Counted from the stretch's first letter, positions 50,703-60,000 are shown. The stretch is DNA of 64,000 nucleotides from Pediococcus acidilactici DSM 20284 (GCF_000146325.1 NZ_GL397067.1:1758860-1822859), one strand, 5' to 3'. Made by a program: numbers and translations. The notes: generated from the letters alone by a model not told the origin.

Positions 50703-51635
50703 CTAAACGTTCTTTTCTAAAAATTGCTTAACTCGGTCGCGGTATTGCTGATAGTCCGTTTGCATAGCCTTCGCGTGCCCCGCGTCCTTCACCACGTACT
50801 TTTCTTTAGGCCCCTTCGTGGCAGCGTACAGCTGGTCAATCATTTTGGTAGGAACAAAGTCATCTTTTCCACCGTGAATGAACATCATCGGTTGATGATT
50901 TTTTGCCAATTGCTTCATGGCACTAGCTTCGCCATAACTGTAGCCCGCCCGAACCTTCGAAATTAAACTAACCGTCGGTACCAGTGGCCACTTCGGGAGG
51001 TGGTACATCGATTTGGCTTGGTAAGTAATTTCATCTTCCACGCTCGTATAACCACAATCCTCGATGTACGCCTTCACCTGGTGCGGAACGTCAGGCTCCC
51101 CACTGATCATCATCGTGGTTGCACCACCCATGCTAACCCCGTACATCACCAGCTTTTGATGTTCGCCCTTCTCACGCAATAGTTTGTTCATCCATTTGAT
51201 ATAGTCACGCCGGTCTAACCAACCGTATCCAATTAGCTTCCCCTCGCTATTACCGTGAGCCCGATCATCCGGAGCCAGTACGTTATAACCTAAATCATGA
51301 AACATGGCTGCCGGGGCGCCTTCACCGTCTTTATTTTGTAGAAAACCATGCGCTAAAATGACCGTTTTATTTGTGGGATGGGCCGCTGGAATGTAATAAG
51401 CTTCCAGCTTCAAGTTACCGGACGCCGATTTCATCGTCCACTTTTCCTTTTTTACCCGTTGATACCATAATTTTTGGGTCCGCAACGGATCGTTTTTAGT
51501 GATTTTTCCGTCGTTCTTAATAAAACTTTTGGTACCGCGAACTTCCGCAACGTGGAAAAAATACATCCCCGCGCCTAAGTCCACCACGAGCAAAACCGCT
51601 AGTACCACCAAAAGCCATTTCCAAAATTTTTTCAT
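50703..51635 (-). CDS. Membrane-anchored alpha/beta hydrolase
   Basis: 310 residues: one N-terminal anchor helix (residues about 5-28), then an alpha/beta hydrolase domain facing outward with ILAHGFLQNK, nucleophile S in YGVSMGG, acid in HGGKDDFVP and His in AGHAKA. DRAHGNSEG is typical of the BAAT/S9-like esterase group. The substrate is unknown. Start ATG with AGGAGG. Confidence 0.88.
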   Translation of the reverse strand: MKKFWKWLLVVLAVLLVVDLGAGMYFFHVAEVRGTKSFIKNDGKITKNDPLRTQKLWYQRVKKEKWTMKSASGNLKLEAYYIPAAHPTNKTVILAHGFLQNKDGEGAPAAMFHDLGYNVLAPDDRAHGNSEGKLIGYGWLDRRDYIKWMNKLLREKGEHQKLVMYGVSMGGATTMMISGEPDVPHQVKAYIEDCGYTSVEDEITYQAKSMYHLPKWPLVPTVSLISKVRAGYSYGEASAMKQLAKNHQPMMFIHGGKDDFVPTKMIDQLYAATKGPKEKYVVKDAGHAKAMQTDYQQYRDRVKQFLEKNV

Positions 51636-51810
51636 CGTATTCCTCCTAAACCAACTTTTTTAGTATAGCGTTTTTTTTACTGTCCTTGGCGGAAAATTAC
51701 GCTAATCCCGAATTTGGCCCCAATTTGCTTGTGACATTTACTTTAATTTGTCGCATACCCTCGAACTGTATTAAAATAGGTCTAGAATATTATTCACAGG
51801 AGGACGGTCT

Positions 51811-52230
51811 ATGTTTCCAGAACGTTTGCGCGCTTTACGCCACGGTAAGCACATCACTTTGGAGGTGCTTGCTCAAGAATTAAATGAATTATTTCCGGAT
51901 GAAAATCCAAACACCGCTAATCAAATTGGGAATTGGGAACGGGGAATCCGCACCCCATCCTATCTGGAAGTGAAAAAATTAGCCGAATATTTCGACGTAA
52001 GCATGGACTATCTGTGTGGTCGCTCCGCGCTTAACGCCTATGATTTAAGCAAACTATTCCTATCTGGCCGTCAATTAAGCTTTGATCATAAAACGTTGAG
52101 TAGTGACGACCGCTACGAAGTTTTTCAATTAATCAACGGCTATTTCCACGGTAAGAAACGACGCCCAATTAACTCATCCACGGAACAAGAAGAGCTTGAT
52201 TTAAATTGGCAGAAAAGGAACGATGACTAA
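51811..52230 (+). CDS. XRE-family helix-turn-helix regulator
   Basis: 139 residues. N-terminal HTH_3 domain (FPERLRALRHGKHITLEVLA...NPNTANQIGNWERGIRTPSYLEVKKLAEYFDVSMDYL), then a divergent C-terminal part. The HTH contains an unusually long insertion between the first helices (NELFPDENPN). Start ATG with AGGAGG. It is followed after 3 bases by a predicted methyltransferase gene, so the two are co-transcribed. Confidence 0.88.
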   Translation: MFPERLRALRHGKHITLEVLAQELNELFPDENPNTANQIGNWERGIRTPSYLEVKKLAEYFDVSMDYLCGRSALNAYDLSKLFLSGRQLSFDHKTLSSDDRYEVFQLINGYFHGKKRRPINSSTEQEELDLNWQKRNDD

Positions 52231-52233
52231 GCA

Positions 52234-53085
52234 ATGAACCCGAAAAAATTGAAAAAGCTTCGGCGACAATTAAAAAAGGCGCAAACAACGCAATCGTCTG
52301 ATCGTTACCTTCGCCAATTAACCAATTATCGCAATTTATTTAAAGATTATGGTTCAATTGTTTTTTTGATTAACCAAGTATTGGAAAGCGAGCGTTTAAT
52401 TCGACAAAATCTATTGCCCCAGCAATTGCCGCTTTTAGAATTGCCCGACGACGTTCAAGAACAAATTTTTAACCGCCTCAAAGAACGCTTTCCGTTAGGT
52501 GATCCGCGGGGAGATCGTCTTTGGGAAAAATTAACTCGCGAACTACCCAAGTTAGATAAACTTTTGCGTTCGTACCGGGATTTCTTGGAAGAAAGGTACG
52601 GAATGTGGGCTTACATTTCCGCACCGTTAATTAACGATCTTACCGCCTATTTAGCCGGACGTCCCACCCTAGAAATCATGGCTGGCAACGGCTATATTAG
52701 TCACGGATTGCGGATGAAAGACCAGCCCATAATTGCTACAGACTCGCTTGCGTGGCAATCCGAAAATGAAACTGGTCGACATTTGGTGACCGAAGTGGAG
52801 CCTTTGGATGCCCTCGCTGCCATCGAAAAGTATGGCCCGCAAGTTGATTACGTAATTATGGCTTGGGCTCCCGATGGGCTGGACATTGATGTCCAAGTTT
52901 TGAAAAAACTGCGTAGTTTGCCTAACCAGCCCCTATTAATCTGCATTGGCGAACAAAACGGCGCCACCAACAGTAACGAGTTTTGGCAAATTGCTCAATT
53001 GGTTGAACCACAAGCCGCTGCTAAGTTAAACCAACATTTTCAGCCGTTTGATTTAATTCATGACCAAGTATACCTAATCAAATAA
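52234..53085 (+). CDS. Predicted SAM-dependent methyltransferase-like protein, unknown target
   Basis: 283 residues. Basic N-terminus (KKLKKLRRQLKKA), a helical middle, then a Rossmann-like segment LEIMAGNGYISHGL (motif I, GxGx variant), an acidic end of beta 2 (ATDSLAW) and VDYVIMAWAPDG in place of the NPPY/DPPF motif. The latter suggests that it is not a typical DNA adenine methylase. No signal or membrane segment. Partner of the XRE regulator gene. Function not recognised. Confidence 0.65.
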   Translation: MNPKKLKKLRRQLKKAQTTQSSDRYLRQLTNYRNLFKDYGSIVFLINQVLESERLIRQNLLPQQLPLLELPDDVQEQIFNRLKERFPLGDPRGDRLWEKLTRELPKLDKLLRSYRDFLEERYGMWAYISAPLINDLTAYLAGRPTLEIMAGNGYISHGLRMKDQPIIATDSLAWQSENETGRHLVTEVEPLDALAAIEKYGPQVDYVIMAWAPDGLDIDVQVLKKLRSLPNQPLLICIGEQNGATNSNEFWQIAQLVEPQAAAKLNQHFQPFDLIHDQVYLIK

Positions 53086-53102
53086 ACTAAAAAAGCGGAC
53101 AA

Positions 53103-53143
53103 AAAAGACCATGACGTAACCGAAATTACGTCATGGTCTTTTA
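53103..53143 (+). terminator. Terminator of the XRE/methyltransferase unit
   Basis: AAGACCATGACGTAA / TTACGTCATGGTCTT with 6-base loop and TTTTA. Confidence 0.9.
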
Positions 53144-53312
53144 TAAACCGGTCATCAGCAAAATTGCTGAATTGGTCGTTGAGTGGCTCACACACCCAAA
53201 TTGACCCACACCTACAAAATCCGGTAGTTAATGTGTGCCGGTGAAATGGTCACTAGTCGCCGCAGCGAAACAGCCGAAGCTGCCTGACCCATCTCGACTC
53301 ATCGCATGTAAC
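53144..53312 (+). repeat. Possible degenerate member of the 3'-end element family
   Basis: The gap between the terminator and the DedA gene holds no ORF. It contains small inverted repeats (GGTCATCAGC.. / GCTGCCTGACC and ATCAGCA / TGCTGAAT) and ends in CCCATCTCGACTCATCGCA, close to the closing box of element copy 2 (CACGTCTCGACTATCTCGCA) and in the same orientation relative to the upstream gene. The helical core and GGGU bulge are not clear. Confidence 0.35.
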
Positions 53313-53422
53313 TAATGTATCACAAAAATGGTTGCACAACAACCAGCTTGGACCTAAAAATTGCAATCTCGCCCAAAAAACTCTATCATGAGACTACCAT
53401 AAAAACGATAAGGAGGTGTACG

Positions 53423-54067
53423 ATGCTAAATTTAATTTGGGGATTTCTAATTCATCCGTTATCCTACCTAACCCCCTTAACAACCCAATTAAATCAGTGG
53501 GTTTACTTGATCTTGTTTATCTGGATATTCTTGGAAACTGCCTTTATTTTCTTCTCTTTTTTACCGGGGCAATCCGTTTTATTCTTAACTGGAACGATTG
53601 CTTCTACGGCCCCAGCACATTTAAATATTTTTCTGTTGCTGCTAACTTTCATCGCTGCCGCAACTACCGGAGCCATGGTTAAGTATTGGTACGGTGTGAA
53701 TTTGGAATCGAAAAATAAAATCGCTCAAAAAATCAGCGATTCTCCGCAGTTAGATCAAACCCAAAAGCTGTTTGATAAGAACACTAAAAAATCGCTGGTC
53801 TTTTCCCGGTTCATCCCCTTCGTGGGATTGTTCGTTCCCATTATTGCGGGAACGACCCAGATGGATTGGCGCCGTTTCAATAAGCTCAACTTCGCCGGCG
53901 TGTTACTGTGGGTATTGACTTGCTGTTTTGCCGGTTACTTCTTCGGTCGCACCGCTTTTGTTCGCCAATACTTCACCTTAATTTTCCTAATGCTAATTTT
54001 CGTTCCGTTCATGATCGAATTAATTTGGCGCAAAATAAAAGGACGGGTTCAAACCGATGCCACCTAA
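53423..54067 (+). CDS. DedA family membrane protein
   Basis: 214 residues. ETAFIFFSFLPGQSVLFLTG and FSRFIPFVGLFVPIIAGTTQMDWRRF are the DedA (VTT domain) core with the re-entrant loop residues and R/F-x-R pattern. DedA proteins flip polyprenyl-phosphate or phospholipids and support the proton-motive force. Start: the ATG at 53423 follows AAGGAGGTG; the longer frame from 53315 has no ribosome binding site. Its last codons form the left arm of the terminator. Confidence 0.88.
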   Translation: MLNLIWGFLIHPLSYLTPLTTQLNQWVYLILFIWIFLETAFIFFSFLPGQSVLFLTGTIASTAPAHLNIFLLLLTFIAAATTGAMVKYWYGVNLESKNKIAQKISDSPQLDQTQKLFDKNTKKSLVFSRFIPFVGLFVPIIAGTTQMDWRRFNKLNFAGVLLWVLTCCFAGYFFGRTAFVRQYFTLIFLMLIFVPFMIELIWRKIKGRVQTDAT

Positions 54068-54103
54068 CAATTACTCAGGTGGTTCCGGGAACCCGTCTTT
54101 TTT
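54042..54103. terminator. Nested terminator overlapping the DedA stop
   Basis: GACGGGTTC (54042-54050) / GAACCCGTC (54089-54097) encloses CCACCT / AGGTGG and is followed by six T's. The first arm lies in the coding region, so termination and the final codons are linked. Confidence 0.75.
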
Positions 54104-54332
54104 ATTTGCGTAATTTAATTTCTAAAGCACGTAAGCCAAAAATAATTACTAGGTAAAGTACCATCACGCCAAGGATGGTACCAAAGCCAATGAAGGTAGT
54201 GTGCAAAACTAAACGACCAATGATTTTCACCACTAACAGCAGTCCTAACAAAAGTCCTAGGCCCCACCCTACTTCTACAATAAAATGTCGGGGCCGGTGT
54301 AGCCATTCTTGAATCATCTTAATGTATTTCAA
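54102..54332 (-). CDS. Small membrane protein, two helices
   Basis: 76 residues with hydrophobic segments VGWGLGLLLGLLLVV and FGTILGVMVLYLVIIFGL and a basic N-terminus. The start is probably TTG at 54332, which has GGAGGG at good spacing inside the end of the L,D-transpeptidase gene; the ATG at 54317 has no ribosome binding site. Overlap by 14 bases suggests coupled translation with the cell-wall enzyme. Function unknown. Confidence 0.7.
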   Translation of the reverse strand: MKYIKMIQEWLHRPRHFIVEVGWGLGLLLGLLLVVKIIGRLVLHTTFIGFGTILGVMVLYLVIIFGLRALEIKLRK

Positions 54333-54993
54333 CTTTCATACCCTCCGGAACGTTCTTATAAATCCATTTTGCATCTGGAACCGATAACCTTACACAGCCA
54401 TGTGATTGAGCTTCCTTACCCAGTTGTTGCGCTTCTTTAGGGATAAATTTACCGTTCTTATCCGTCGGAACGGTGTGGAAAAGGTAAATCCCGTGATCCT
54501 TAAACGAAACCCAGTACTTAGCCCCTTCCTTAGAAGCCGCGTTATAGAAGAAGTCGCCCCGTTCTTTTTGGATGTGGAAAGTTCCGGTTGGGGTCGGACT
54601 ATCCTTGGATCCGGTAGATGCGTACATGGTGTATAAGACATTTTTTCCGTCCATTACGTAAACCCGTTGCTTGGCAATGGAAACCTTCAAGTAAGCCTGG
54701 GGATGCTTATCTAAATCAGGGTATTCATTTTTTTGCGAGGACTTTTTCCAATTTACGGGGTTCATTTTCGTCTTGGTAGAAGCTTTCGCCGTTTCTGCCG
54801 TGGGGGCTTCATCCCCAGCTAGTCCGGTATCCTTGGCCGAACTTTTGGGTAAAGCCTTTTGCTTAGCTGATTTTTGTAGTTCAACTTTAGCATCGTGGCG
54901 AACTTGTTTTTGGTATGCTCGTGCGCTAGTAAAAACCGCCCCCACAAATAAGACGATTGCCAAACCAATAATCAATTCAAATCTTCTTTTCAT
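54319..54993 (-). CDS. L,D-transpeptidase (YkuD domain), membrane anchored
   Basis: 224 residues: signal anchor (LIIGLAIVLFVGAVFTSA), a 60-residue disordered linker rich in Ala, Lys and Ser, then the YkuD domain with STGSKDSPTPTGTF and the catalytic SHGCVRLSV near the C-terminus. It cross-links or modifies peptidoglycan outside the membrane. Start ATG with GGAGGG. Overlaps the small membrane protein gene. Confidence 0.92.
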   Translation of the reverse strand: MKRRFELIIGLAIVLFVGAVFTSARAYQKQVRHDAKVELQKSAKQKALPKSSAKDTGLAGDEAPTAETAKASTKTKMNPVNWKKSSQKNEYPDLDKHPQAYLKVSIAKQRVYVMDGKNVLYTMYASTGSKDSPTPTGTFHIQKERGDFFYNAASKEGAKYWVSFKDHGIYLFHTVPTDKNGKFIPKEAQQLGKEAQSHGCVRLSVPDAKWIYKNVPEGMKVEIH

Positions 54994-55006
54994 AATCTCC
55001 CTCCTG

Positions 55007-55471
55007 CTATTCGGTAGTCGATTTTGCAGCTGGTTGATCTAAGCGTTCAAACTGTTCTTTAACCCAGTCCCGGAAATTTAAACGTAAGTCCGGGTTGTCA
55101 TTTAGCAGATCATCCGCCGTTCCAATTTGATCAATTCGTAAATGTGAAGAATTAATCTTCTCAGCTTCGATGACTGCATATACGTTCAAATCGTATTCTT
55201 GGCCAGCCTCGGTTAATTTTTCGACGGCTGCGGGGTATAATAGCGGTAGGTTAATTACGTTTGATTGTAACTTAATCACCACGTCTTTGTTAACGTTGAT
55301 GACCGCTTCGGCAATTCCGTGCTGGTTAACCGCCGTTTTTAAGTAGTTAAACGCCTCATCTGCACCGGTCCCGTCAGCTTTTTTAAGCGTTGCTTTTCCG
55401 ATTTTAAACGTTTGACTGGCAAAGTCGCCCGCTTTTAAGGTTTGAATCACGTCGTTGGCTAGAATTTTCAT
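55007..55471 (-). CDS. Conserved hypothetical soluble protein
   Basis: 154 residues from MKILANDV (ATG at 55471 with GAGGGA). No signal peptide, membrane segment or Cys. It alternates predicted helices and strands (AVINVNKDVVIKLQSNVINLPLLYP) and has an acidic bias. I do not recognise the family. It lies 13 bases upstream of the L,D-transpeptidase gene and may be co-transcribed with it. Confidence 0.65.
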   Translation of the reverse strand: MKILANDVIQTLKAGDFASQTFKIGKATLKKADGTGADEAFNYLKTAVNQHGIAEAVINVNKDVVIKLQSNVINLPLLYPAAVEKLTEAGQEYDLNVYAVIEAEKINSSHLRIDQIGTADDLLNDNPDLRLNFRDWVKEQFERLDQPAAKSTTE

Positions 55472-55596
55472 TTTATCCCTCACTAGTTAAGTTTCTAAAT
55501 AAAAGTTTAACATTCATAACTCGTTTTTTACATACATACATTGTTTTCCCATTGCGCTGATTTAATGCGCTTGATTTAAGACAGGAGGAAATTTAC

Positions 55597-56460
55597 ATGA
55601 AAATTGGATTTATCGGTACTGGAGTAATGGGTACGGGAATTATTAATAATTTGTTAAAGCACCATCATCAGGTATTTGTCTACAACCGGACTAAGGCTCA
55701 CGCCCAAGAAGTAATTGACCACGGGGCAATTTGGGTTGACTCGCCCGCTCAGTTGACCACCCAAGCACCCATCGTCATTACCATGGTTGGTTTCCCGCAA
55801 GACGTTAAGGAAATTTACTTTGGGGAAAACGGTATTTTTACAACGTTGAAAGCCGACCAGTTAGTTGTTGATATGACCACCAGTTCACCAACCCTCGCTG
55901 AAGAAATTGGTCACCGGGCTGAAGAAATCGGGGCGTTGGCACTCGATGCTCCCGTTTCTGGCGGTGACATTGGTGCTAAAAACGCTACCTTAACCGTCAT
56001 GGCTGGCGGGCACCAGGAGGCGTTTAAAAAAATGGAACCCCTCTTCCCCGAAATTTCACAAGCGGCGAATTACTTTGGGGACTTTGGTACCGGACAACAC
56101 GCTAAGATGGCTAACCAAATCATGATTGCCGGCACGATGACCGGCTTAACTGAAATGCTGGTTTACGCGAAGGCCGCTAATTTAGATTTACAAAAAGTCT
56201 TAGATACCGTTTCCCACGGAAGCGCCGATAACTGGAGCCTGGATAATTACGTACCGCGGATTCTGAAGAATGATTACACGCCGGGATTCTTTGCTAAACA
56301 CTTTTTAAAGGACCTCAACATCACCTTAACCGAAGCTAAGCGAATGCACATTGATTTACCAGCCACTCGTTTAGCCACCCAGCTTTACGACAATTTAGTT
56401 AATGCTCAAGGTCTTGGCGACGACGGTACCCAAGCTTTAATCAAACTATGGTGGAAATAA
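55597..56460 (+). CDS. NAD(P)-dependent beta-hydroxyacid dehydrogenase family protein
   Basis: 287 residues. Rossmann GFIGTGVMGTGI with following NRTK (NADP-type), substrate motif APVSGGDIGAKNATLTVMAGG, catalytic Lys in GQHAKMANQ. 3-hydroxyisobutyrate dehydrogenase/tartronate semialdehyde reductase/GarR superfamily; the natural substrate is not determinable. Start ATG with CAGGAGG. Monocistronic. Confidence 0.9.
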   Translation: MKIGFIGTGVMGTGIINNLLKHHHQVFVYNRTKAHAQEVIDHGAIWVDSPAQLTTQAPIVITMVGFPQDVKEIYFGENGIFTTLKADQLVVDMTTSSPTLAEEIGHRAEEIGALALDAPVSGGDIGAKNATLTVMAGGHQEAFKKMEPLFPEISQAANYFGDFGTGQHAKMANQIMIAGTMTGLTEMLVYAKAANLDLQKVLDTVSHGSADNWSLDNYVPRILKNDYTPGFFAKHFLKDLNITLTEAKRMHIDLPATRLATQLYDNLVNAQGLGDDGTQALIKLWWK

Positions 56461-56481
56461 CCCCGAGCTTCTTAAATTAAA

Positions 56482-56527
56482 CAACCCTCACAACTAGGTG
56501 GACACCTTGCTGTGAGGGTTATTTTTT
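56482..56527. terminator. Terminator between dehydrogenase and LysR genes
   Basis: AACCCTCACA / TGTGAGGGTT with inner AGGTG/CACCT pairing and T run; convergent genes on both sides. Confidence 0.85.
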
Positions 56528-56532
56528 ACCTG

Positions 56533-57423
56533 CTATTTTTTTGCTTGCTCAATTTCCCGTTTTGCAAAGTCCCAAAACAGATTAACCACTGGTGCAGTCC
56601 GGTCCCTTCTTTTTAAGAAGACTAGGCGACTACAGATTTCAGGAACCAGTGGTACGGCCTTGACGTTATCAAAACCCGTCAAATCAAACGACTTGTTCAT
56701 CACTACCGAAACGCCCATCCCTTGGTTTAACATTTCTAAAATCAAATCAATTCGCTGTCCTTCATAAACAATCCGCGGAGTAACTAACGAACGTTTCAAA
56801 ACTTCGTTTAAGGGGTTCGCAACGGTAATTGTGTTCCGGAGTAAAAGGAGCTGTTGGTCCTTGATCATCTCAATGCTTAGTTGTTTAGCTTGCGCCAACG
56901 GACTATTCTTCGGCACCAACACCACGTAATGGTCTGTTTCGTTAACGATTGTGTCATAGCGCGGATCGTTATCCTCGTAAATTCGAGTAAAAATCACGTC
57001 AACGTCCTGCCGTTTTAAATCTTCATTTAGGTCCGGCACCTCCGCTTCACTGAACTTCAGTTTTACGTTCGGATACTGGCTAGTAAATTTAGTAATGATG
57101 TTAAAAGCTTGGTACTGGGCAATGGAAGCAATTCCGTGAATAACTAGCGTCTGAGCGTGGTTGGCGTTTGCGATTGCCACCGTGGTTTGTAATTCTTTTT
57201 CCTGTCGCAATAATTGTTGAACCGCGGGCAAAATCTTTTTTCCTGCCGCGGTTAACTGTACTTGCCGGTGAGCGCGCGAAAAAAGCTTAACGTCCCATTC
57301 CTTTTCTAAAGTCATGATGTGTTTTGACACGGTTGATTGCGACAAAAATAACCTTTCCGCAGTCTCGCTGTAACTTTGGGTTTCTGCCAAGTCAACCAAC
57401 GTCGTTAATTTTTTTGTATCCAT
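56533..57423 (-). CDS. LysR-family transcriptional regulator
   Basis: 296 residues. N-terminal winged HTH (LVDLAETQSYSETAERLFLSQSTVSKHI) and C-terminal effector domain with PKNSPLAQAKQLSIEMI. Divergent from the DUF554 gene across 117 bases, the most likely target; the effector is unknown. Start ATG with GGGAG. Confidence 0.92.
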   Translation of the reverse strand: MDTKKLTTLVDLAETQSYSETAERLFLSQSTVSKHIMTLEKEWDVKLFSRAHRQVQLTAAGKKILPAVQQLLRQEKELQTTVAIANANHAQTLVIHGIASIAQYQAFNIITKFTSQYPNVKLKFSEAEVPDLNEDLKRQDVDVIFTRIYEDNDPRYDTIVNETDHYVVLVPKNSPLAQAKQLSIEMIKDQQLLLLRNTITVANPLNEVLKRSLVTPRIVYEGQRIDLILEMLNQGMGVSVVMNKSFDLTGFDNVKAVPLVPEICSRLVFLKRRDRTAPVVNLFWDFAKREIEQAKK

Positions 57424-57540
57424 TGCTTTCTCCCGACCTATTCCTATTTGGAATATTTTAGCACATAAAAAGGAATTGCGCTTTTCCGAGTCAATGACTA
57501 AACTAATCTTTTGTGAGTAAAAAAAGAGGGAGGATTTAAT

Positions 57541-58278
57541 TTGCCAATTGGAATCATAGTTAACGTTTCAGCAATTTTCTTTGGGGGAATCATTGGGGCC
57601 TTAAGTGGCGGCGCGATGTCCGAACGGTTCAAAGAAGGTCTAAACATGGCCTTTGGGATTTGTTCCATGACCATGGGAATTTACGCAATTGCCCCCATGA
57701 AAAACTTAGCCGCGGTAATTTTCGCGGTAATCATCGGAACTGGATTGGGTCTCCTATTCCGACTCGGCGTGTTAATTAACCGGGGCGCAGAAAATATGCA
57801 ACGTCTCATTTCACGCTTGCTCCCCTCCAATAAAACGGGTAACGGTAGTTGGGACAAGATCACTTACGACGCTAATTTGGTTACCGTAATCGTCCTTTTC
57901 TGTGCGAGCGGAACTGGTATTTACGGTTCTTTGATTGAAGGAATGAGTGGTGATCCGTCGATTTTAATTTCCAAAGCAATTTTGGATTTCTTTACGGCAT
58001 TGATTTTTGCGGCCAATTTAGGATACGTGGTTTCCTTAATTGCGATCCCGCTTTTAATCATTCTAACTGCCCTATTCCTCGCTGCTCACGTGATCTTCCC
58101 CCTCACCACCCCAGATATGATTCTGGACTTTAAAGCTGGAGGCGGAGTTTTAATGTTAGCGAGCGGTTTCCGAATTATCCAAGTTAAGATGTTCCCAACT
58201 GCCGACATGATCCCGATTATGATCGTTATCATGCCAATTTCTTGGTTATGGACCAACGTGATTTTACCGCTGCTATAG
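57541..58278 (+). CDS. DUF554 family membrane protein (YdfK/YqgA type)
   Basis: 245 residues, about seven membrane helices; GIIVNVSAIFFGGIIGA and MAFGICSMTMGIYAI at the start and the GGGVLMLASGFRIIQVK stretch near the end are typical of the family. Function unknown, proposed transporter. The start is TTG at 57541 with GGGAGG. Divergent from a LysR regulator gene. Confidence 0.9.
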   Translation: MPIGIIVNVSAIFFGGIIGALSGGAMSERFKEGLNMAFGICSMTMGIYAIAPMKNLAAVIFAVIIGTGLGLLFRLGVLINRGAENMQRLISRLLPSNKTGNGSWDKITYDANLVTVIVLFCASGTGIYGSLIEGMSGDPSILISKAILDFFTALIFAANLGYVVSLIAIPLLIILTALFLAAHVIFPLTTPDMILDFKAGGGVLMLASGFRIIQVKMFPTADMIPIMIVIMPISWLWTNVILPLL

Positions 58279-58317
58279 GAAATTTTTGAACGATATCCCA
58301 CACTCAGTACTAAAAAA

Positions 58318-58368
58318 TAATAGTCGCCTAGCTACTGCACAACCAAGCAGTAGTTAAGCGACTATTTT
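58318..58368. terminator. Terminator between DUF554 and fructokinase genes
   Basis: TAGTCGC-TA-CTACTGC / GCAGTAG-TA-GCGACTA with 7-base loop and T run. Confidence 0.9.
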
Positions 58369-58442
58369 TATTTCAAGTCCTTACGTTGCATTGTTTAAAT
58401 CGTAAAACCAATTGAACAGTCTGTTTCTAGCAAAAAAGCTTA

Positions 58443-59315
58443 TTAAACTTCTAATAATTTTTCAGCTAACGCAAAGTTACCCAGGGTGGCTGAACCATTA
58501 TTGGCAACTTCCGGCATCACGAGGTACTTATCAAGATCCGGAACTTGTACGTAGCCATTCAAGAGTTCTTTAAATGATTTGCGAACCTTCTCCAAGAAAT
58601 CCGGGTTGGTTACCCCGCCACCAAAAACGATCTTTCCCGGACGTAGCGTAAGGGTCGTTTGAATAGCGGCTTGTGCCGTATAGTAAGCCATAATGTCCCA
58701 GACGGGATCTGAATGCGGAACTTCTGCGCCCTTAACGCCTAAGCGAGCCTCAAACGTTGGCCCAGCAACCAATCCTTCTAAACAGTCCCCGTGGTACGGG
58801 CAAACACCCTTAAAATCTAGATCGTCAGGGTGCCGCTTTACTAAAACATGGCCCATTTCAGGATGACCGATTCCCCCGATCAAGTGGCCGTTCACGATTG
58901 CTCCCGCACCCACACCGGTACCAATTGTATAATACGTCAACGAATTGATTTTTTCGTTAGCGAGGGTAGCCATTACGTATTCCCCGTACGCCGAACCATT
59001 GACGTCGGTAGTCCAAAAAATCGGAATATCAAATTCCTTTTTAATGTACCCTACAAAATCCGTATCCGCCCAACCTGGCTTTGGCGTAGTGGTTACATAG
59101 CCATACTTTGGCGAACTGTGCCGAATTTCAATTGGTCCAAACGACGCAATGCTTAACGCCGCAATGTCAAATTTTTTAAAGTAATCGACCGTTCGTTGTA
59201 AGGTTTCCTCCGGAGTAGTCGTTGGAAATTGCGTTTGATCCTGTACTTGATAATTTTCATTTCCCACGGCACACACAAATTTGGTACCGCCGGCTTCAAT
59301 ACTACCCAATAACAT
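58443..59315 (-). CDS. scrK: Fructokinase, ROK family
   Basis: 290 residues. ATP site GSIEAGGTKFVCAVG, sugar site TDVNGSAYGE and GTGVGAGAIVNG, and zinc site GHVLVKRHP...CPYHGDC. The SIASFGPIEI segment is typical of Gram-positive fructokinases rather than glucokinase. It phosphorylates fructose for entry into the phosphoketolase pathway. No sucrose operon is adjacent. Start ATG with GGAG. Confidence 0.92.
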   Translation of the reverse strand: MLLGSIEAGGTKFVCAVGNENYQVQDQTQFPTTTPEETLQRTVDYFKKFDIAALSIASFGPIEIRHSSPKYGYVTTTPKPGWADTDFVGYIKKEFDIPIFWTTDVNGSAYGEYVMATLANEKINSLTYYTIGTGVGAGAIVNGHLIGGIGHPEMGHVLVKRHPDDLDFKGVCPYHGDCLEGLVAGPTFEARLGVKGAEVPHSDPVWDIMAYYTAQAAIQTTLTLRPGKIVFGGGVTNPDFLEKVRKSFKELLNGYVQVPDLDKYLVMPEVANNGSATLGNFALAEKLLEV

Positions 59316-59538
59316 TATGTATCGCTCCTAATTTAAATTAGCATGGGGAACCATTCCCCGTTGCCCGTTTACCATACCAATATACCACTGTTTCGGGCGT
59401 TGTAATAAACCGATTTCATTTTTTGTTTCTTTACCTTTGCCAAAGCGAAAATATCCAGAATTTAAAGGTAAAAAGGCTTACAATTCATTTTGAAAATGAT
59501 ATTATTAGTATAAGAAATGATGATTGGATGGTGGGAAC

Positions 59539-60000
59539 ATGCTACAACAATACAAAAATATCTTGGCACCTGTTGACGGTTCAAAAATGACAGAGGTTGT
59601 CGTTGACCGGGCAATTGAAGTTGCTAAACGGAATAACACTCATCTAGATATCCTAAATGTCTTAGAAGTTAACCAATTTAGTGACACCTATGGTGGAGCG
59701 GTTAGTGGAGATGTAATCTACAAGCTTTCTGAAGACGTCCAACATCGCTTAGAAGAACTAAAGAAAAGAGCTGAAGATGCTGGGGTTACCGACGTTAGCA
59801 TTCATATCCGCTTTGGTAATCCTAAGCCGGTAATTGCTCGTGAATTTCCAAAGGATCACAAAAACGAATTGATTATGATTGGTTCTACTGGTTTAAACGC
59901 GCTAGAACGGCTAATGGTTGGTTCAGTTGCTACTTACGTAAGCCGGAACGCGGTTTGTGATGTGTTAGTAGTTAAACCCGAAAAGAAAGCCAAAAAATAA
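59539..60000 (+). CDS. Universal stress protein UspA family
   Basis: 153 residues from MLQQYKNILAPVDGS. The ATP-binding G-2x-G-9x-G-S/T motif is visible as GSTGLNALERLMVGSVATYV. It probably binds ATP and acts in stress adaptation. Start: the ATG at 59539 has GGTGGG; the frame from 59524 adds only five residues. Monocistronic. Confidence 0.9.
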   Translation: MLQQYKNILAPVDGSKMTEVVVDRAIEVAKRNNTHLDILNVLEVNQFSDTYGGAVSGDVIYKLSEDVQHRLEELKKRAEDAGVTDVSIHIRFGNPKPVIAREFPKDHKNELIMIGSTGLNALERLMVGSVATYVSRNAVCDVLVVKPEKKAKK

